DNA of 51,118 nt from Rubripirellula obstinata (lineage in GTDB: Bacteria; Planctomycetota; Planctomycetia; Pirellulales; Pirellulaceae). Positions 25,301 to 34,600 of this stretch are shown here, piece after piece (the first letter of the stretch is position 1; every line of letters begins with the position of its first letter). The stretch lies in the NCBI RefSeq assembly GCF_001642955.1, contig NZ_LWSK01000036.1:1-51118 (forward strand), in the 5' to 3' direction. The translations under genes and the position numbers were made by a program. The notes below the pieces were generated by a model. The model saw only the letters and a program-made list of their open reading frames with translations, made no database searches and was not told the DNA's origin.

Positions 25301-25752
25301 TGTTCAGTCAGTTTGTCAAACACCTGACGCTCATCCGCGAAGCTCTCGACAAACGAGGCATCAAGTATCAATACTTGGATGGTGCGACGCCAGCCAAAGA
25401 ACGGTCCAAACGAGTCGATGCATTCCAGGCCGGCGAAGGCGAACTGTTTTTGATCTCGCTGAAGGCGGGCGGTACCGGTTTGAATCTGACCGCCGCTGAC
25501 TACGTGTTGCACCTGGACCCATGGTGGAACCCGGCGGTGGAAGATCAGGCAACCGACCGTGCGCATCGTATCGGCCAAGAACGTCCAGTGACGGTTTATC
25601 GCTTGGTTTCTGAGGGAACCATCGAAGAACAAATTCTGCAACTTCACGCTGACAAACGGGAACTCGTCGCAGGCGTCCTGGACGGAACCGATCACGCCGG
25701 CAAGATGGGTACCGCAGAATTGATTGACTTGATCAGGGAAAGTGCGACTTAG
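22357..25752 (+). CDS. SNF2 family DEAD/H-like helicase with SWIM zinc finger
   Basis: Large 1131-residue ATP-dependent DNA translocase of the bacterial SWI2/SNF2 group. A SWIM finger (C99-x-C101-x8-C110-x-H112) near the N-terminus probably binds DNA or protein. A long middle region (150-650) is of uncertain fold. The helicase core starts at LRDYQLEGYQWLARL; Walker A is DMGLGKT with Lys698; Walker B is DEAQ (786-789); the C-terminal lobe has LVFSQFVKHL, GGTGLNLTAADYVLHLDPWW and QATDRAHRIGQ. All motifs look intact, so it should be active. No nuclease or methylase partner lies nearby, so a repair or transcription role is as likely as defence. Confidence 0.93.
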   Translation: MDLMSDDAISAFGILVGEAIERVVDRHDGSLDKRAAMMTVDSPTFSRADASMVFDFKVKGNRQSTVACSITIGAAEGIEKDEDFDFSPDSGSLDATIQCECDPFKEEKACQHTLATVWWLQEQLARRGAGDVFEFLNDLEVDHVAAGRELVDELLSFSKEMAAETADAEPTRLQWRIGLPNSRYYSPISISAYEQRMRKNKKGWTKGREVRSFDLLRRDFSDCRADGRIAAMVAKPSYSFDEDHYNEFQALQAMVGHDNVAWDDSDATQVSIFSSELTLTLNPVTVVDEEGDEENETAPPQRGDRDLNSDANAMLRFQPSLQASGMKIDPHDCEVILGHASPVDPIVILVDAKGHRVVVCTLRDPKATRIIQYLIRNDFSDILLDHESAARFSVGSATVDSLIRVELPPELAGPIEPVVAELVMELLPRPGAGVCIRLGMHEPRFRELQVPGDPPETLSCLTEEGPVRLQRDLKSEQVIASSIIDRFGLNSLSPDGHFRWVATSDEIALDLLASLYSAGEEAPRLIWPEGESIRVRGEITPSSLRVQIDDRRDWFGLSGSVNLDGQDVPLEELLLAVRDNRSLVQVGDREFAKISDAFRKRLQQLGDTVVADRGNLKIADAVVPAIQDLIGEDVSIEATARWHESLAKLESLKDWTPEKPSGLDATLRDYQLEGYQWLARLAAWGVGGVLADDMGLGKTVQTLGVLLDRAEGGPALIVAPTSVGDNWVRESERFSPSLNPLLYRESNRDELIESAKEGDLVIVSYQLLQRDAEKFASRPWYSLVLDEAQFIKNSQTKTSRAVRAIDADWRIGLSGTPLENHLGELWSLFRTLSPGLLGSWERFRSRFADPIERHKDDERRQSLSRLVRPFILRRTKNAVLKELPPRTEITLKAQMSDGERKLYEDARVAALAELSGAAAADKEAGGKAGQQRIRTLAWLTRLRQLSCHPRLVDASWTKGSAKLDLFNSLVDELRDGDHRALVFSQFVKHLTLIREALDKRGIKYQYLDGATPAKERSKRVDAFQAGEGELFLISLKAGGTGLNLTAADYVLHLDPWWNPAVEDQATDRAHRIGQERPVTVYRLVSEGTIEEQILQLHADKRELVAGVLDGTDHAGKMGTAELIDLIRESAT

Positions 25753-25804
25753 GAATTGTCGTTGAAATTGCTTTGGGTGCCGGTCCCGTTGTGGGGAGGT
25801 TTTT

Positions 25805-25833
25805 GACAAAAAAATTGTTGTCAAAAAAAAATT
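25805..25833. repeat. A-tract repeat pair, second occurrence
   Basis: GACAAAAAAATT at 25805 is followed by GTCAAAAAAAAATT at 25820, the same 15-nt period as at 63-89. Confidence 0.6.
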
Positions 25834-25854
25834 GGTGCTTGGTTTCTTGCTCGT

Positions 25855-25946
25855 GTAGGCCGGAACAAGCTTGGCGCAGTTCCGGCAATTGCATGGCGGT
25901 GCGTTGGATTGCCGGAACTGCGCCGAAGCGGCTTGTTCCGGCCTAC
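25855..25946. repeat. GTAGGCCGGAACAAGC hairpin element, copy 2
   Basis: Ends GTAGGCCGGAACAAGC and GCTTGTTCCGGCCTAC, with the same CCGGCAATTGCAT centre as the copy at 8160-8250. The inner arm has a small insertion on the right. Confidence 0.8.
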
Positions 25947-26076
25947 GTCCTCACTTCCCAGTGTGAAGAAATGCGTTGCCCTGATCATACAACCCCCATG
26001 TTTGTGTCTTGCGGATGAACCGAGTAACCTAAAGGGTCGTTTTCTCGTCAACCGATTTCTGCAATCCATCAAGCAC

Positions 26077-27492
26077 ATGAACCAAAACACTCGCTCATCA
26101 AGACGCCGATTCATCCAGTCCACTGCAGCGTTTGGGGGTGCGGCCGTGCTGGCCAATCATTGGCAACCCTCGCACGCGGCTGCACCGACGGTTCCGCCAA
26201 GCGAACGGGTAAATTTGGCGGTCGTTGGGATCGGCAATCGTGGTCGCCAAGATCTTGAGCAAATGACGCGAACGAGACTTTGCAATGTTGTCGCTTTGTG
26301 CGATGTGGATCTAAAAGGGCAGCACACCCAAAGCTCTCAGAAAGCTCATCCAAAGGCGAAGCGGTTCACCGATTTTCGCAAGATGTTTGACAAGATGGCG
26401 GACAAGATCGACGCCGTCATGATCGCGACAACGGATCATTCCCATTTCGCGATTGCCATGTTGGCGATGTCGCTTGGCAAACATGTCTACGTGGAAAAAC
26501 CACTTGCGCATACGTTTGGACAATGCGCTCGTTTGATCGACCTTGCTGATCGCAGCGGCGTGGTCACGCAAATGGGTAACCAAGGACATTCAGGCGGAAA
26601 CTACTTTCAGTTCAAGGCGTGGACCGAAGCCGGCTTGATCAAGGATGTTACTCGCATTACTGCTTACATGAACAACCCGCGTCGCTGGCATGGATGGGGC
26701 CAGTCGGTGACCGAGTACCCCACGGATCCAATGCCTGCGGGTTTGGACTGGGACACTTGGATCGCGACCGCGCCGGTGCATCCCTTCAGCAAAAAACTGC
26801 ATCCGGCGGAGTGGCGGTCTTGGTTCGACTATGGCTGTGGAGCGTTCGGTGATTGGGGGCCGCACATTCTTGACACATCGCACCGGTTTTTAAATCTAGG
26901 CTTGCCAGAGAAAGTTACTGCGGTCAAAAGAGACGGAGCAAACGAGTTGGTGTTCCCGCAAGCATCAACGATTCGGTTCGATTTTCCAGAGCGAGGCGAC
27001 ATGCCCGCCTGTAAAATCACTTGGTATGACGGAGTAAACAATAAGCCGGAAATCGAGGACGGATACATCGAGTCGGTCACTGATCCAAAGACCGGAAAGA
27101 CGACTACAGGCCAAGCAGAAGCCACCAGACCCGGAAAAGTAATCTACGGGAAAGACTTGGCATTCAAGGGAGCCAGCCACGGTTCCACCTTGTCAGTGCT
27201 GAGCACCAAGGGCGAACCAGAGCTCGATCTTGCCTTGCCAGAATTTTCGCAAGACAACTCCAATCATTACGAGAACTTCTTGCTGGCATGCAAGGGACAG
27301 GAGGAGTCGCGATCGCCATTTAGTGTCAGTGGTGCCCTGACGCAAGTGTTCAATATCGGCGTGATTGCCCAGCGACTCGGTGGCGAGATCAAGTTCGATC
27401 GCGAGACAAACCGAATCACGAACAACGATCGTGCCCAATCGTTACTGGACCCATCGCCGCGCAAGGGCTGGGAAGAGTTCTACTCACTATAG
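26077..27492 (+). CDS. Tat-exported Gfo/Idh/MocA family oxidoreductase
   Basis: Predicted periplasmic sugar oxidoreductase of 471 residues. A twin-arginine signal (SRRRFIQS) leads a hydrophobic stretch ending near PSHA. The Rossmann start is VNLAVVGIGNRGRQDLEQ, then VALCDVD, YVEKPLAHTFGQC with the EKP catalytic Lys, and NQGHSGGNYFQF typical of exported planctomycete members. C-terminal WGPHILDTSHRF follows. Tat export implies folding with cofactor inside. It opens the polysaccharide locus; a role on sugars released outside the cell is likely. ATG 26077 is chosen for its signal; the upstream frame runs through the hairpin. Confidence 0.9.
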   Translation: MNQNTRSSRRRFIQSTAAFGGAAVLANHWQPSHAAAPTVPPSERVNLAVVGIGNRGRQDLEQMTRTRLCNVVALCDVDLKGQHTQSSQKAHPKAKRFTDFRKMFDKMADKIDAVMIATTDHSHFAIAMLAMSLGKHVYVEKPLAHTFGQCARLIDLADRSGVVTQMGNQGHSGGNYFQFKAWTEAGLIKDVTRITAYMNNPRRWHGWGQSVTEYPTDPMPAGLDWDTWIATAPVHPFSKKLHPAEWRSWFDYGCGAFGDWGPHILDTSHRFLNLGLPEKVTAVKRDGANELVFPQASTIRFDFPERGDMPACKITWYDGVNNKPEIEDGYIESVTDPKTGKTTTGQAEATRPGKVIYGKDLAFKGASHGSTLSVLSTKGEPELDLALPEFSQDNSNHYENFLLACKGQEESRSPFSVSGALTQVFNIGVIAQRLGGEIKFDRETNRITNNDRAQSLLDPSPRKGWEEFYSL

Positions 27493-27556
27493 CGGTCTGT
27501 TATGGCTGAGAGATTGTTTGAAAACTTAGCTGAGTTCAGTCAGTGGCGACCATCGA

Positions 27557-27682
27557 TAAGGACCGTCGGAACAATTCGTGGCGGGAAAATTGGTAGCGAA
27601 AGTCGCCAAGACTTTCGGTTTGTCGAGTTGCCGAAACTCTTGGCGAGTTTCGCTACGCCACTTATTGATCCGACGGTCCTAA
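27557..27682. repeat. 126-bp hairpin element (GTAGCGAAAGTC family), full copy
   Basis: Outer arms TAAGGACCGTCGGA and TCCGACGGTCCTAA, and inner arms 27593-27618 and 27631-27656, pair almost perfectly around a 12-nt loop. Half of the inner arm recurs at 2473-2498. It lies in an open frame just before the TPR gene and should not be counted as coding. Confidence 0.8.
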
Positions 27683-27720
27683 ACGCAAGTTCCTCATTAG
27701 AATTGTTATCGGAAACCGGA

Positions 27721-28944
27721 TTGAATAAACACCGAGTATGGCGAAATTTGAATGCGACGCTATTCTCGGCGTGGACTCAAGCGTTTGCTGTCTGTTTGGT
27801 GATCGCGGGTGCCGGGACAGGTGTTGCAGGTGAACCCTTCCTGCCCGCTGATGATTCGGTTGTTCTGGAGACCTTGCCGGATTTCTTGAAGGGTGGTCGC
27901 AAGAAGTTTGTCGAAATCCAAGAACAACTTCGCGAAAATCCTTCCGACGAATCGTTAGTCCAGCAGGCTGCGGCTTTGTTCATTGATGCCGGGGAAGCGA
28001 ATTCAGATCCGCGGTTTTTCGGCATCGCACGCAAGATTCTTGATCCCTGGTGGAAACGCGAATCGGTCCCAGGGCCGATCTTATTGCTTCGAGCCAGGAT
28101 CAAAGAGAGAGATCAACTTTACAATGATGCCATCGTTGATCTCATCAAGCTAAACAGTCAGCAACCTGATGATGGTCGTGCATTGATAAGTCTGGCTAGG
28201 TTGTACGCGATGCAGGGTCAGTATGGGCAAGCGAGAGATGCCGCTAAGCAGCTCGAAGAAATTGCTGGAACGGTTGCTTACCTGATCTGCTTGATTCCTA
28301 TTGATGTAGTGACCGGGAATACCAAGGATGCGTTGGCTGCGATTGAGATGATTTCGCCTGATATCGAATCGCAGCATCAGTTCGCGATTACTTGGTTAAG
28401 TATCACTCGAGCTAACATTGCGGAGATCATTGGAAATACGGATCAGGCGGAGCGTTTCTATCAAGCGGGGCTGGTTAACGATCCCGATCATCTGGACTTG
28501 AAATTAGCTTACGCAGATTTCTTAATTAACCAGAAGCGTTGTGAAACCGTCGGCGACTTGTTGAAAGATCATGGCGATCGTAACGCCGTGTTGTTGCGAG
28601 TGGCAATTGCGGCGAAGGTTACTGGCGATGAAGTTGTTGCCAGTCAGTACACTGAGAAATTGACGGAGCGCTTAGAAGCTGTTCGCCAGCGTGGTGACCA
28701 TCCGGATCGGCGAATCAGCGCAAGGTGCTATTTAGACCTGACGAACCAACCCGAATTGGCACTTCGGGAAGCACTTGCGAATTGGGAAGTCCGCAGAGAG
28801 CTTGAAGATTCTCGTTTGGTGCTTAGGGCCGCGGTTGCGGCGGAGAGTCCTGGCGACGTTCGAGAGGTCAAACGGTTTCTGCGTGTGGCGAGAACGGAAG
28901 ATGTCATCTCTGAGCAATTGATTTCTCAACTGGAGTCGCAGTGA
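27721..28944 (+). CDS. secreted TPR-repeat protein
   Basis: Predicted exported helical-repeat protein of about 407 residues from TTG 27721. The N-terminus has a basic start (NKHRVWR), a hydrophobic core (FAVCLVIAGAG) and a likely cleavage site after GVAG. TPR-like motifs include LISLARLYAMQGQYGQARDA and GNTDQAERFYQAGLVNDPD. An ATG at 27502 opens the same frame, but the interval contains a hairpin element and no signal, so the downstream start is preferred. Its stop overlaps the next start (GTGA). No enzymatic residues are seen; it may bind partners in the cell envelope. Start confidence is moderate. Confidence 0.68.
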   Translation: MNKHRVWRNLNATLFSAWTQAFAVCLVIAGAGTGVAGEPFLPADDSVVLETLPDFLKGGRKKFVEIQEQLRENPSDESLVQQAAALFIDAGEANSDPRFFGIARKILDPWWKRESVPGPILLLRARIKERDQLYNDAIVDLIKLNSQQPDDGRALISLARLYAMQGQYGQARDAAKQLEEIAGTVAYLICLIPIDVVTGNTKDALAAIEMISPDIESQHQFAITWLSITRANIAEIIGNTDQAERFYQAGLVNDPDHLDLKLAYADFLINQKRCETVGDLLKDHGDRNAVLLRVAIAAKVTGDEVVASQYTEKLTERLEAVRQRGDHPDRRISARCYLDLTNQPELALREALANWEVRRELEDSRLVLRAAVAAESPGDVREVKRFLRVARTEDVISEQLISQLESQ

Positions 28945-30104
28945 TCGGGAAAGCGACAAACCTGCCGATTCGCTTGCTGCTTGGGTTCTGCTTTGCAGTC
29001 GTTCCGTCGGTATCCATGGCTTTTAAGCCAAGCGACAGTTATCTGAATGTGGACGTTAAGGACAAGCTGGAAATACGTTGGGACATTGCCCTTCGGGATC
29101 TTGAGATGCTAGTTGGTCTGGATTCCAACACTGATGGCCAGATCACTTGGGGGGAAGTTCGGCGACAGCAGGAAGGAATTCTTGGTGAAGCAGTTTCTCG
29201 CTTAAAGATAATGCTGGACGACACTGAAGTCCCGGTTCAGGCGAGCGGAATGAAGCTGGCGGAGCGATCAGATGGGATGTACGCTGTCCTTGAATTGAAC
29301 TCCGATGCAATTGAACGTTTTACGTTGATGGAGATCAACTACGACTTCTTTTTCGACGTCGACAGGAATCATCGTTGTGTGGTCCGGTACAACGGAGGTT
29401 TTGGGAGCGGTTCTTACGTCATCGGTGCGGATGAGAAGACACTGATTATTCCCGAAGGCGGCACGCATTGGTTTTATTTGCTTCTGACTTATGTCCGAGT
29501 CGGGATTCAGCGTGTTTGGAGCAGTGTCGACACGCTTGTTTTTCTCGTTGCGCTGTTATTGCCTTCGGTTTGGCAGTTTGAAGAGAAGCGTTTGAAGTAC
29601 GTTCCGGCAGATGGATTGAAGCCCTCGCTGATGGGCGTTTTTTGGGTTGTCACTTCCTTGACGGTTGCACAGGCAATCACGCTTTGGCATTCCGTGTACG
29701 GATTCGGTGGTCGAACAACTCAATGGATCTGGCCTTCGATGGCGATTCTGATTGTGCTGTCAGCCTTGCACAATATGTATCCGACAATTCGCTATTGGGT
29801 TTGGATCGCTGCGATTGCGTTTGGGCTGATGCTTGGGATTGAATTTGGCGAGTTTTTTTTGGGCACTGGGCTTCCATCGTCAATGCTTCCCGTCTCGCTT
29901 TTGGGTTTCAGTATTGGAGTTGAGTTTGCTTTGTTTTCAGTGGTCGCTGTTCTTTTTCCGATCGCTTTTTCTATTCGCAGAACCAATGCTTATGACCAAT
30001 ATGTTTTTCACGGGGGATCGACGTTGATCGTGATCCTTGGAACGGTGTGGGGGATTGAAAGATTAAGCGGTTCTACGATCCTTAGTTGGCCAGCCCAACT
30101 TTGA
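28941..30104 (+). CDS. HupE/UreJ-like membrane protein with EF-hand
   Basis: Membrane protein of 387 residues. It starts at GTG overlapping the TPR gene stop (GTGA), so the two are coupled. A signal segment (about 10-27) precedes an outside domain with an EF-hand loop DSNTDGQITWGE (Asp61, Asn63, Asp65, Glu72), expected to bind Ca. The C-terminal half has about six to seven hydrophobic segments in the HupE/UreJ_2 pattern, starting YVRVGIQRVWSSVDTLVFL. Family members typically have GHxxxGxDHLLFL; here both His are lost (RVWSSVDTLVFL), so metal transport is doubtful. It sits before the sulfatase gene with a small overlap of open frames. Confidence 0.65.
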   Translation: MIGKATNLPIRLLLGFCFAVVPSVSMAFKPSDSYLNVDVKDKLEIRWDIALRDLEMLVGLDSNTDGQITWGEVRRQQEGILGEAVSRLKIMLDDTEVPVQASGMKLAERSDGMYAVLELNSDAIERFTLMEINYDFFFDVDRNHRCVVRYNGGFGSGSYVIGADEKTLIIPEGGTHWFYLLLTYVRVGIQRVWSSVDTLVFLVALLLPSVWQFEEKRLKYVPADGLKPSLMGVFWVVTSLTVAQAITLWHSVYGFGGRTTQWIWPSMAILIVLSALHNMYPTIRYWVWIAAIAFGLMLGIEFGEFFLGTGLPSSMLPVSLLGFSIGVEFALFSVVAVLFPIAFSIRRTNAYDQYVFHGGSTLIVILGTVWGIERLSGSTILSWPAQL

Positions 30105-30163
30105 TTAGCCGCCATACGAAAGAGAACGTCTGGCTTAGTTGGTATAAACAAACGGTGGATGAT

Positions 30164-31609
30164 ATGAAGTTGATGTTTAGCTTGCTTTTCTGCGTGGTCG
30201 CTTTGATGGCGAGCAGTGTTGCAGCCGATTCTCCAAAACCGAATTTTGTATTCTTGTTAGTCGATGATTTGGGGTGGGGAGATTTTGGCAGCTATGGCGC
30301 GGAGTTCTACGAAACTCCCAGCATCGACAAGTTGTCTGCTGAGGGCATGCGGTTCACAAACGGTTACGCTGCATGCACCGTCTGCTCACCCAGTCGTGCA
30401 GCTATTTTGACTGGTTGCTATCCTGCACGAATCCATTTGACCGATTGGATTGCCGGGCATCAGAGACCCTACGAGAAGCTATCGATTCCGGATTGGCAAA
30501 TGTGGATCGATCATGAACGCGTGCTGCTGCCCGAAGCGTTGAAACAGCATGGGTACGACACGATGTTCTTGGGCAAATGGCATTTGATGCCCAACGGGAA
30601 TGAGTCTTTCCGTCAGCACTATCCAACCAGTCACGGTTTTGACATCAACGTTGGTGGTCGTGAATGGGGGCAACCTAAAGGACCGGGCAAGTACTTTTCA
30701 CCCTTTGGTATGCCTGGCCTGGACGACGGAAAACCGGGTGAATTCTTAACCGACAAGCTGACGGATGCCGCGATCGATTGGCTGTCTTCAAAAGACAACC
30801 GAAAACCTTTTTTGATGTACTTTTCATATTACTCGTTGCACGGGCCGATCATGGCACCACCGCATTTGGTGAAGAAGTACCAAGACAAATCGGTTGGTTT
30901 CGCGAACACGAAGAACGAATTTCTTGATCCCAGGCGTGCTGGCATGGTCGAATCGCTCGACACCAGTGTCGGGCGGATCATGGCCAAGTTGGAAAGTCTT
31001 GGCATCGCTGACAATACGGTCGTTATTTTGACTGGCGATAACGGCGGCGACTATGACGAAACCACTGCCGGGCTAAAGAACTTCAAAGGGTTTTCCCATG
31101 AAGGTGCAACACGCGAACCGCTGATCATCAAATGGCCAGGCAAAACGATGCCCGGTTCGACTTGCGACGTTCCCGTCGTTGGCACCGACTTCTACCCAAC
31201 CATGATGCAGATGGCTGGTTTGCCGCTGAGGCCGGAAGAGCACATTGATGGGCTTAGTCTCGCTTCCATACTGAAAGGTGAATCCGAAGTGCTGCCCCGC
31301 GATTCAATCTATTGGCACTATCCGCATTACCACCGAACCAAACCTTACGGAGCGATCCGTTACCAGGATTGGAAGCTGATTGAATTCTTTGAGAATGGAG
31401 ATTTAGAACTCTACAACCTACGCGATGACCCAAACGAAACCACGAATCTGGTGACGCAGCGTCCGGGTATGGCAGAAGAATTGTTAGGCAAACTAAAAGC
31501 GTGGAGGCATTCGGTCGGCGCGCAGATGCCGACCAACAATCCTGAACATGATCCTGCTCGAGAAGGCGAGCGGGCAAAACGCAAGAATCCAAAACCAAGA
31601 ACTCGCTGA
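30164..31609 (+). CDS. secreted S1-type sulfatase (arylsulfatase A-like)
   Basis: Exported sulfate ester hydrolase of 481 residues. Signal peptide MKLMFSLLFCVVALMASSVA, then metal Asp34/Asp35 in LLVDDLGWGD. The formylglycine site C74-S-P-S-R78 (CSPSRAAILTG) fits the CxPxR rule, so it should be activated by an FGE. Further family features: GKWHL, ILTGDNGG and ITWKP-like C-terminal segments with HEGATREPLIIKWPG. ATG 30164 is chosen for the signal; the frame opens 26 codons earlier within the previous gene. It is the first of three sulfatases in the locus. Target sulfate position is unknown. Confidence 0.92.
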   Translation: MKLMFSLLFCVVALMASSVAADSPKPNFVFLLVDDLGWGDFGSYGAEFYETPSIDKLSAEGMRFTNGYAACTVCSPSRAAILTGCYPARIHLTDWIAGHQRPYEKLSIPDWQMWIDHERVLLPEALKQHGYDTMFLGKWHLMPNGNESFRQHYPTSHGFDINVGGREWGQPKGPGKYFSPFGMPGLDDGKPGEFLTDKLTDAAIDWLSSKDNRKPFLMYFSYYSLHGPIMAPPHLVKKYQDKSVGFANTKNEFLDPRRAGMVESLDTSVGRIMAKLESLGIADNTVVILTGDNGGDYDETTAGLKNFKGFSHEGATREPLIIKWPGKTMPGSTCDVPVVGTDFYPTMMQMAGLPLRPEEHIDGLSLASILKGESEVLPRDSIYWHYPHYHRTKPYGAIRYQDWKLIEFFENGDLELYNLRDDPNETTNLVTQRPGMAEELLGKLKAWRHSVGAQMPTNNPEHDPAREGERAKRKNPKPRTR

Positions 31610-31660
31610 GAGACAATCTCTTTACCGCCCGATAGATAATCTAGAAAGTAGGAATTAGAA

Positions 31661-34600
31661 ATGACGATAGGTTTTCGATACGAAATTGTTTTCAGGACAG
31701 TGGTGTTTGGATGGTGTCTGCCGCTGCTTTCAGGAGCGGTATTTGCACTGCAAGCACCGACGGATCTGAAGTGCGAATATCGCTCGAATCCGCTTGGCAT
31801 CGACAACGAGCGTCCGCGATTTAGCTGGAAGCTGATTGATGCTGATCAAGAACGCGGGCAGAAGCAAACCAGCTATCAAGTACTGGTCGCCAGCAGCTTA
31901 AAGAATTTGGAAGCGAACCAAGGAGATTTGTGGGACAGCGGTTCGATCCAAGATTCCGAATCGCTAAACCGTGTTTATGCGGGCGCGCCGCTGGAATCAG
32001 ATCAGGTGTGTTATTGGAAGGTTCGGGTCACGGATGTTTCAGGCGAATTGTCCGAATGGAGTCCGCATGCAATGTTTTCGGTCGGACTTCTAGAGCCAAA
32101 GGATTGGAGAGGTTCTTGGATTCACAAGAAGGATCAAGCGAAGACGGATCACAATTGGTTTCGCAAGAATTTTGAATTGTCGGAGGCCCCGTCTTCAGCA
32201 TTGGCTCACGTCGCTTCGTTCGGCTACCACGAACTTTACGTCAATGGACAAAAGGTTGGCGACGGTGTGATGAATCCCGTTGCCTCGTTCATGAAGAAAC
32301 GGATTCCTTATCTGACGTATGACATTCGCGAATTCTTGAAGCCGGGTGACAACGTCATCGCGGTTTGGCACGCGGCGGGTTGGGCCAGGTGGAAGCGAGT
32401 GGTTGAGTACCGGAAACCGCCGTTCGCATTTAAGGCTCAGGTTTTGATCCAGGATGGTAGCGATTCCAAAACATTGGTGACTGACAAGTCATGGAAGTGC
32501 AGCAAGAGCCATAGCGAATACATCGGCGACTGGGACATTCTGGACTTTGGTGGTGAACGAATTGACGCTCGCCAACAAGTGCCTGATTGGAATCAAGCCG
32601 ACTTTGATGATTCCCAGTGGCAGCAAGCGGCGATCTGGAAGGGCCGAGTCCCGGCGACTTTGAGCGCTCAAATGGTGGAGCCCCAGGTCAAGTTTAAACA
32701 AGTCAATCCCATCGCTGTGACGAAGAACGACGACGGCACCTACCTGATCGATATGGGGCAGAACTATACCGGGTATTTTCAGATCAAGCTGCAGGGCGGG
32801 ACTGCCGGGGAATCGGTCGTCTTTGAGATTTCTGATCAGATTAACAAGCGAATAAATTGGAAACAAAAAAGCGAGTATGTCTTTGATGATACTGGCGAAG
32901 GGATATTTACGAACCGCTTCAATATCGCTGGCGGACGCTGGGTTACGGTGACTGGGCTAGGTGATGCACCTGAGCTAGGTGACATCACGGGATACGTGAT
33001 TACCAACGACCGCAAGCGTATCAGTCGCTTTGAGAGTTCCAGTGCTTTGCTAAATCGTATCTACGAGATGAACATTGACACTTACATCGCCAACACTCTG
33101 GATGGCATCTTGATGGATTGTCCTCACCGCGAACGCCGTGGTTGGGGCGAGGTCACCGTGGCGGCAATGTATGGCGATGCACTGACGAATTTTGAGAGCG
33201 GTGCGTACATGGATCAGTACACCCAGTTTATGCGAGACGCTCAGTTTCCTGATGGCCAGATCCGAGCGGTTATCAATGAACAGGATCGCCCTTTCTTTAT
33301 GTGGAAGGCGAATAATCCGATCACGGTCTGGGCGACCTATCAAATGCTCGGTGACAAGAAGATGCTTCGTGACAACTATGAATCCATGCAGCGCTGGATG
33401 ACTTGGTTGCTAGACCATTCCAACTATGCCAGCGGTGGTTCGCTGGTTATTGGGGAACAGGGCGAGCGGCAATTTCCCGGGCTGGGGGATTGGTGTACGC
33501 CGAAGGGAAATTTCTGGGACAGCAGTAATTCGCCCGAAGCGATTCACTTCAATAACTGTTTGTACGCTTTCATGCTGGACCGCGCAGTGAAAATATCAAA
33601 GGCGTTGGGGAAGGATGAAGAGGCGCAGAAGTATTCAGATCGGTTGGACGTGCAACGTAGAGCCACGCATGAATTGTATTACGACGCGACGACTGGTGAT
33701 TATGGAAATGGACAACAAGTCAATCAGGCGTTTGCATTGATCGCGGGTGTGACGCCCGAATCAGAGCAGCAAAAAGTTTATGACCGGCTCGTTGACGAAG
33801 TGCTCTACCAGTTTCCGTATTACGATACTGGAAGTTCGGGGCAAGCTCTCTACACCCGCTATTTCACCGATTACGGCGAACGGATGGACTTGATTTACGA
33901 GTTGCTTCAGGACGAGGCGCATCCAAGTTATGGCTACTTCATTGCGCAAGATGAAACGGTTTGGCCTGAACGTTGGTCGTCGGTGGGCGGCAGCCGGATT
34001 CACACCTGTTACACCGGCATCGGCGGTTACTTTGTGAAGGGATTCGGTGGGATTCGGCCTGATCCCCAACATCCTGGTATGCGACGTTTCTTGGTCAAGC
34101 CAGCGCCCGTTGGTGACCTGACGTATACCAATACACAATTCGAGTCTGGGTATGGAACGATCACGGTCAACTGGAAACGATCCGATGATTCGGCCAGCTA
34201 TCGAGTGGAGGTTCCCGTGAATTGTTCGGCCAAGGTATACATTCCGGCCGTCAGCAAAGACGACGTTAACGAAGGCAGTGCTTTGGCCGAACAAGCGGAG
34301 GGAGTTCGTTATCTGGGGAGCGAGAAAAGTGACGCGGTCGGAAACTATGTGATCTACGCCGTCGATTCTGGCGTTTACGAATTCACTGTTTCCGCTTTCT
34401 CGAAGGTAACCTACCCCGATCCGATTGATAAAGAATCAAACCTTGCCAAGTACGCTCGCATGAGTGCGACGTCGATGCACATTGAAAGCGATAAGAATCC
34501 CGGCTTTGAGGCTTTCAAGGCGAACGACGGTGACGCGGAAACATCTTGGCGGGCCGATTCAGCGAACGAACAATGGCTAGAAGCCGCCTGGGTAAAGCCG

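Larger units (their letters stand above)
25753..26076. other. gene-free stretch with A-tract pair and hairpin
   Basis: Follows the SNF2 gene. Contains A-tract repeats (25805-25833) and a full GTAGGCCGGAACAAGC hairpin (25855-25946). Frames here continue into the Gfo/Idh gene but have no coding character before ATG 26077. Confidence 0.6.

Noticed and set aside
25096-25824. Antisense frame of 242 codons over the SNF2 helicase
   Set aside because: Shadow of the helicase reading frame without its own start signals.
27502-27720. N-terminal extension of the TPR protein from ATG 27502
   Set aside because: It contains a complete hairpin element and would bury the signal peptide; TTG 27721 fits better.
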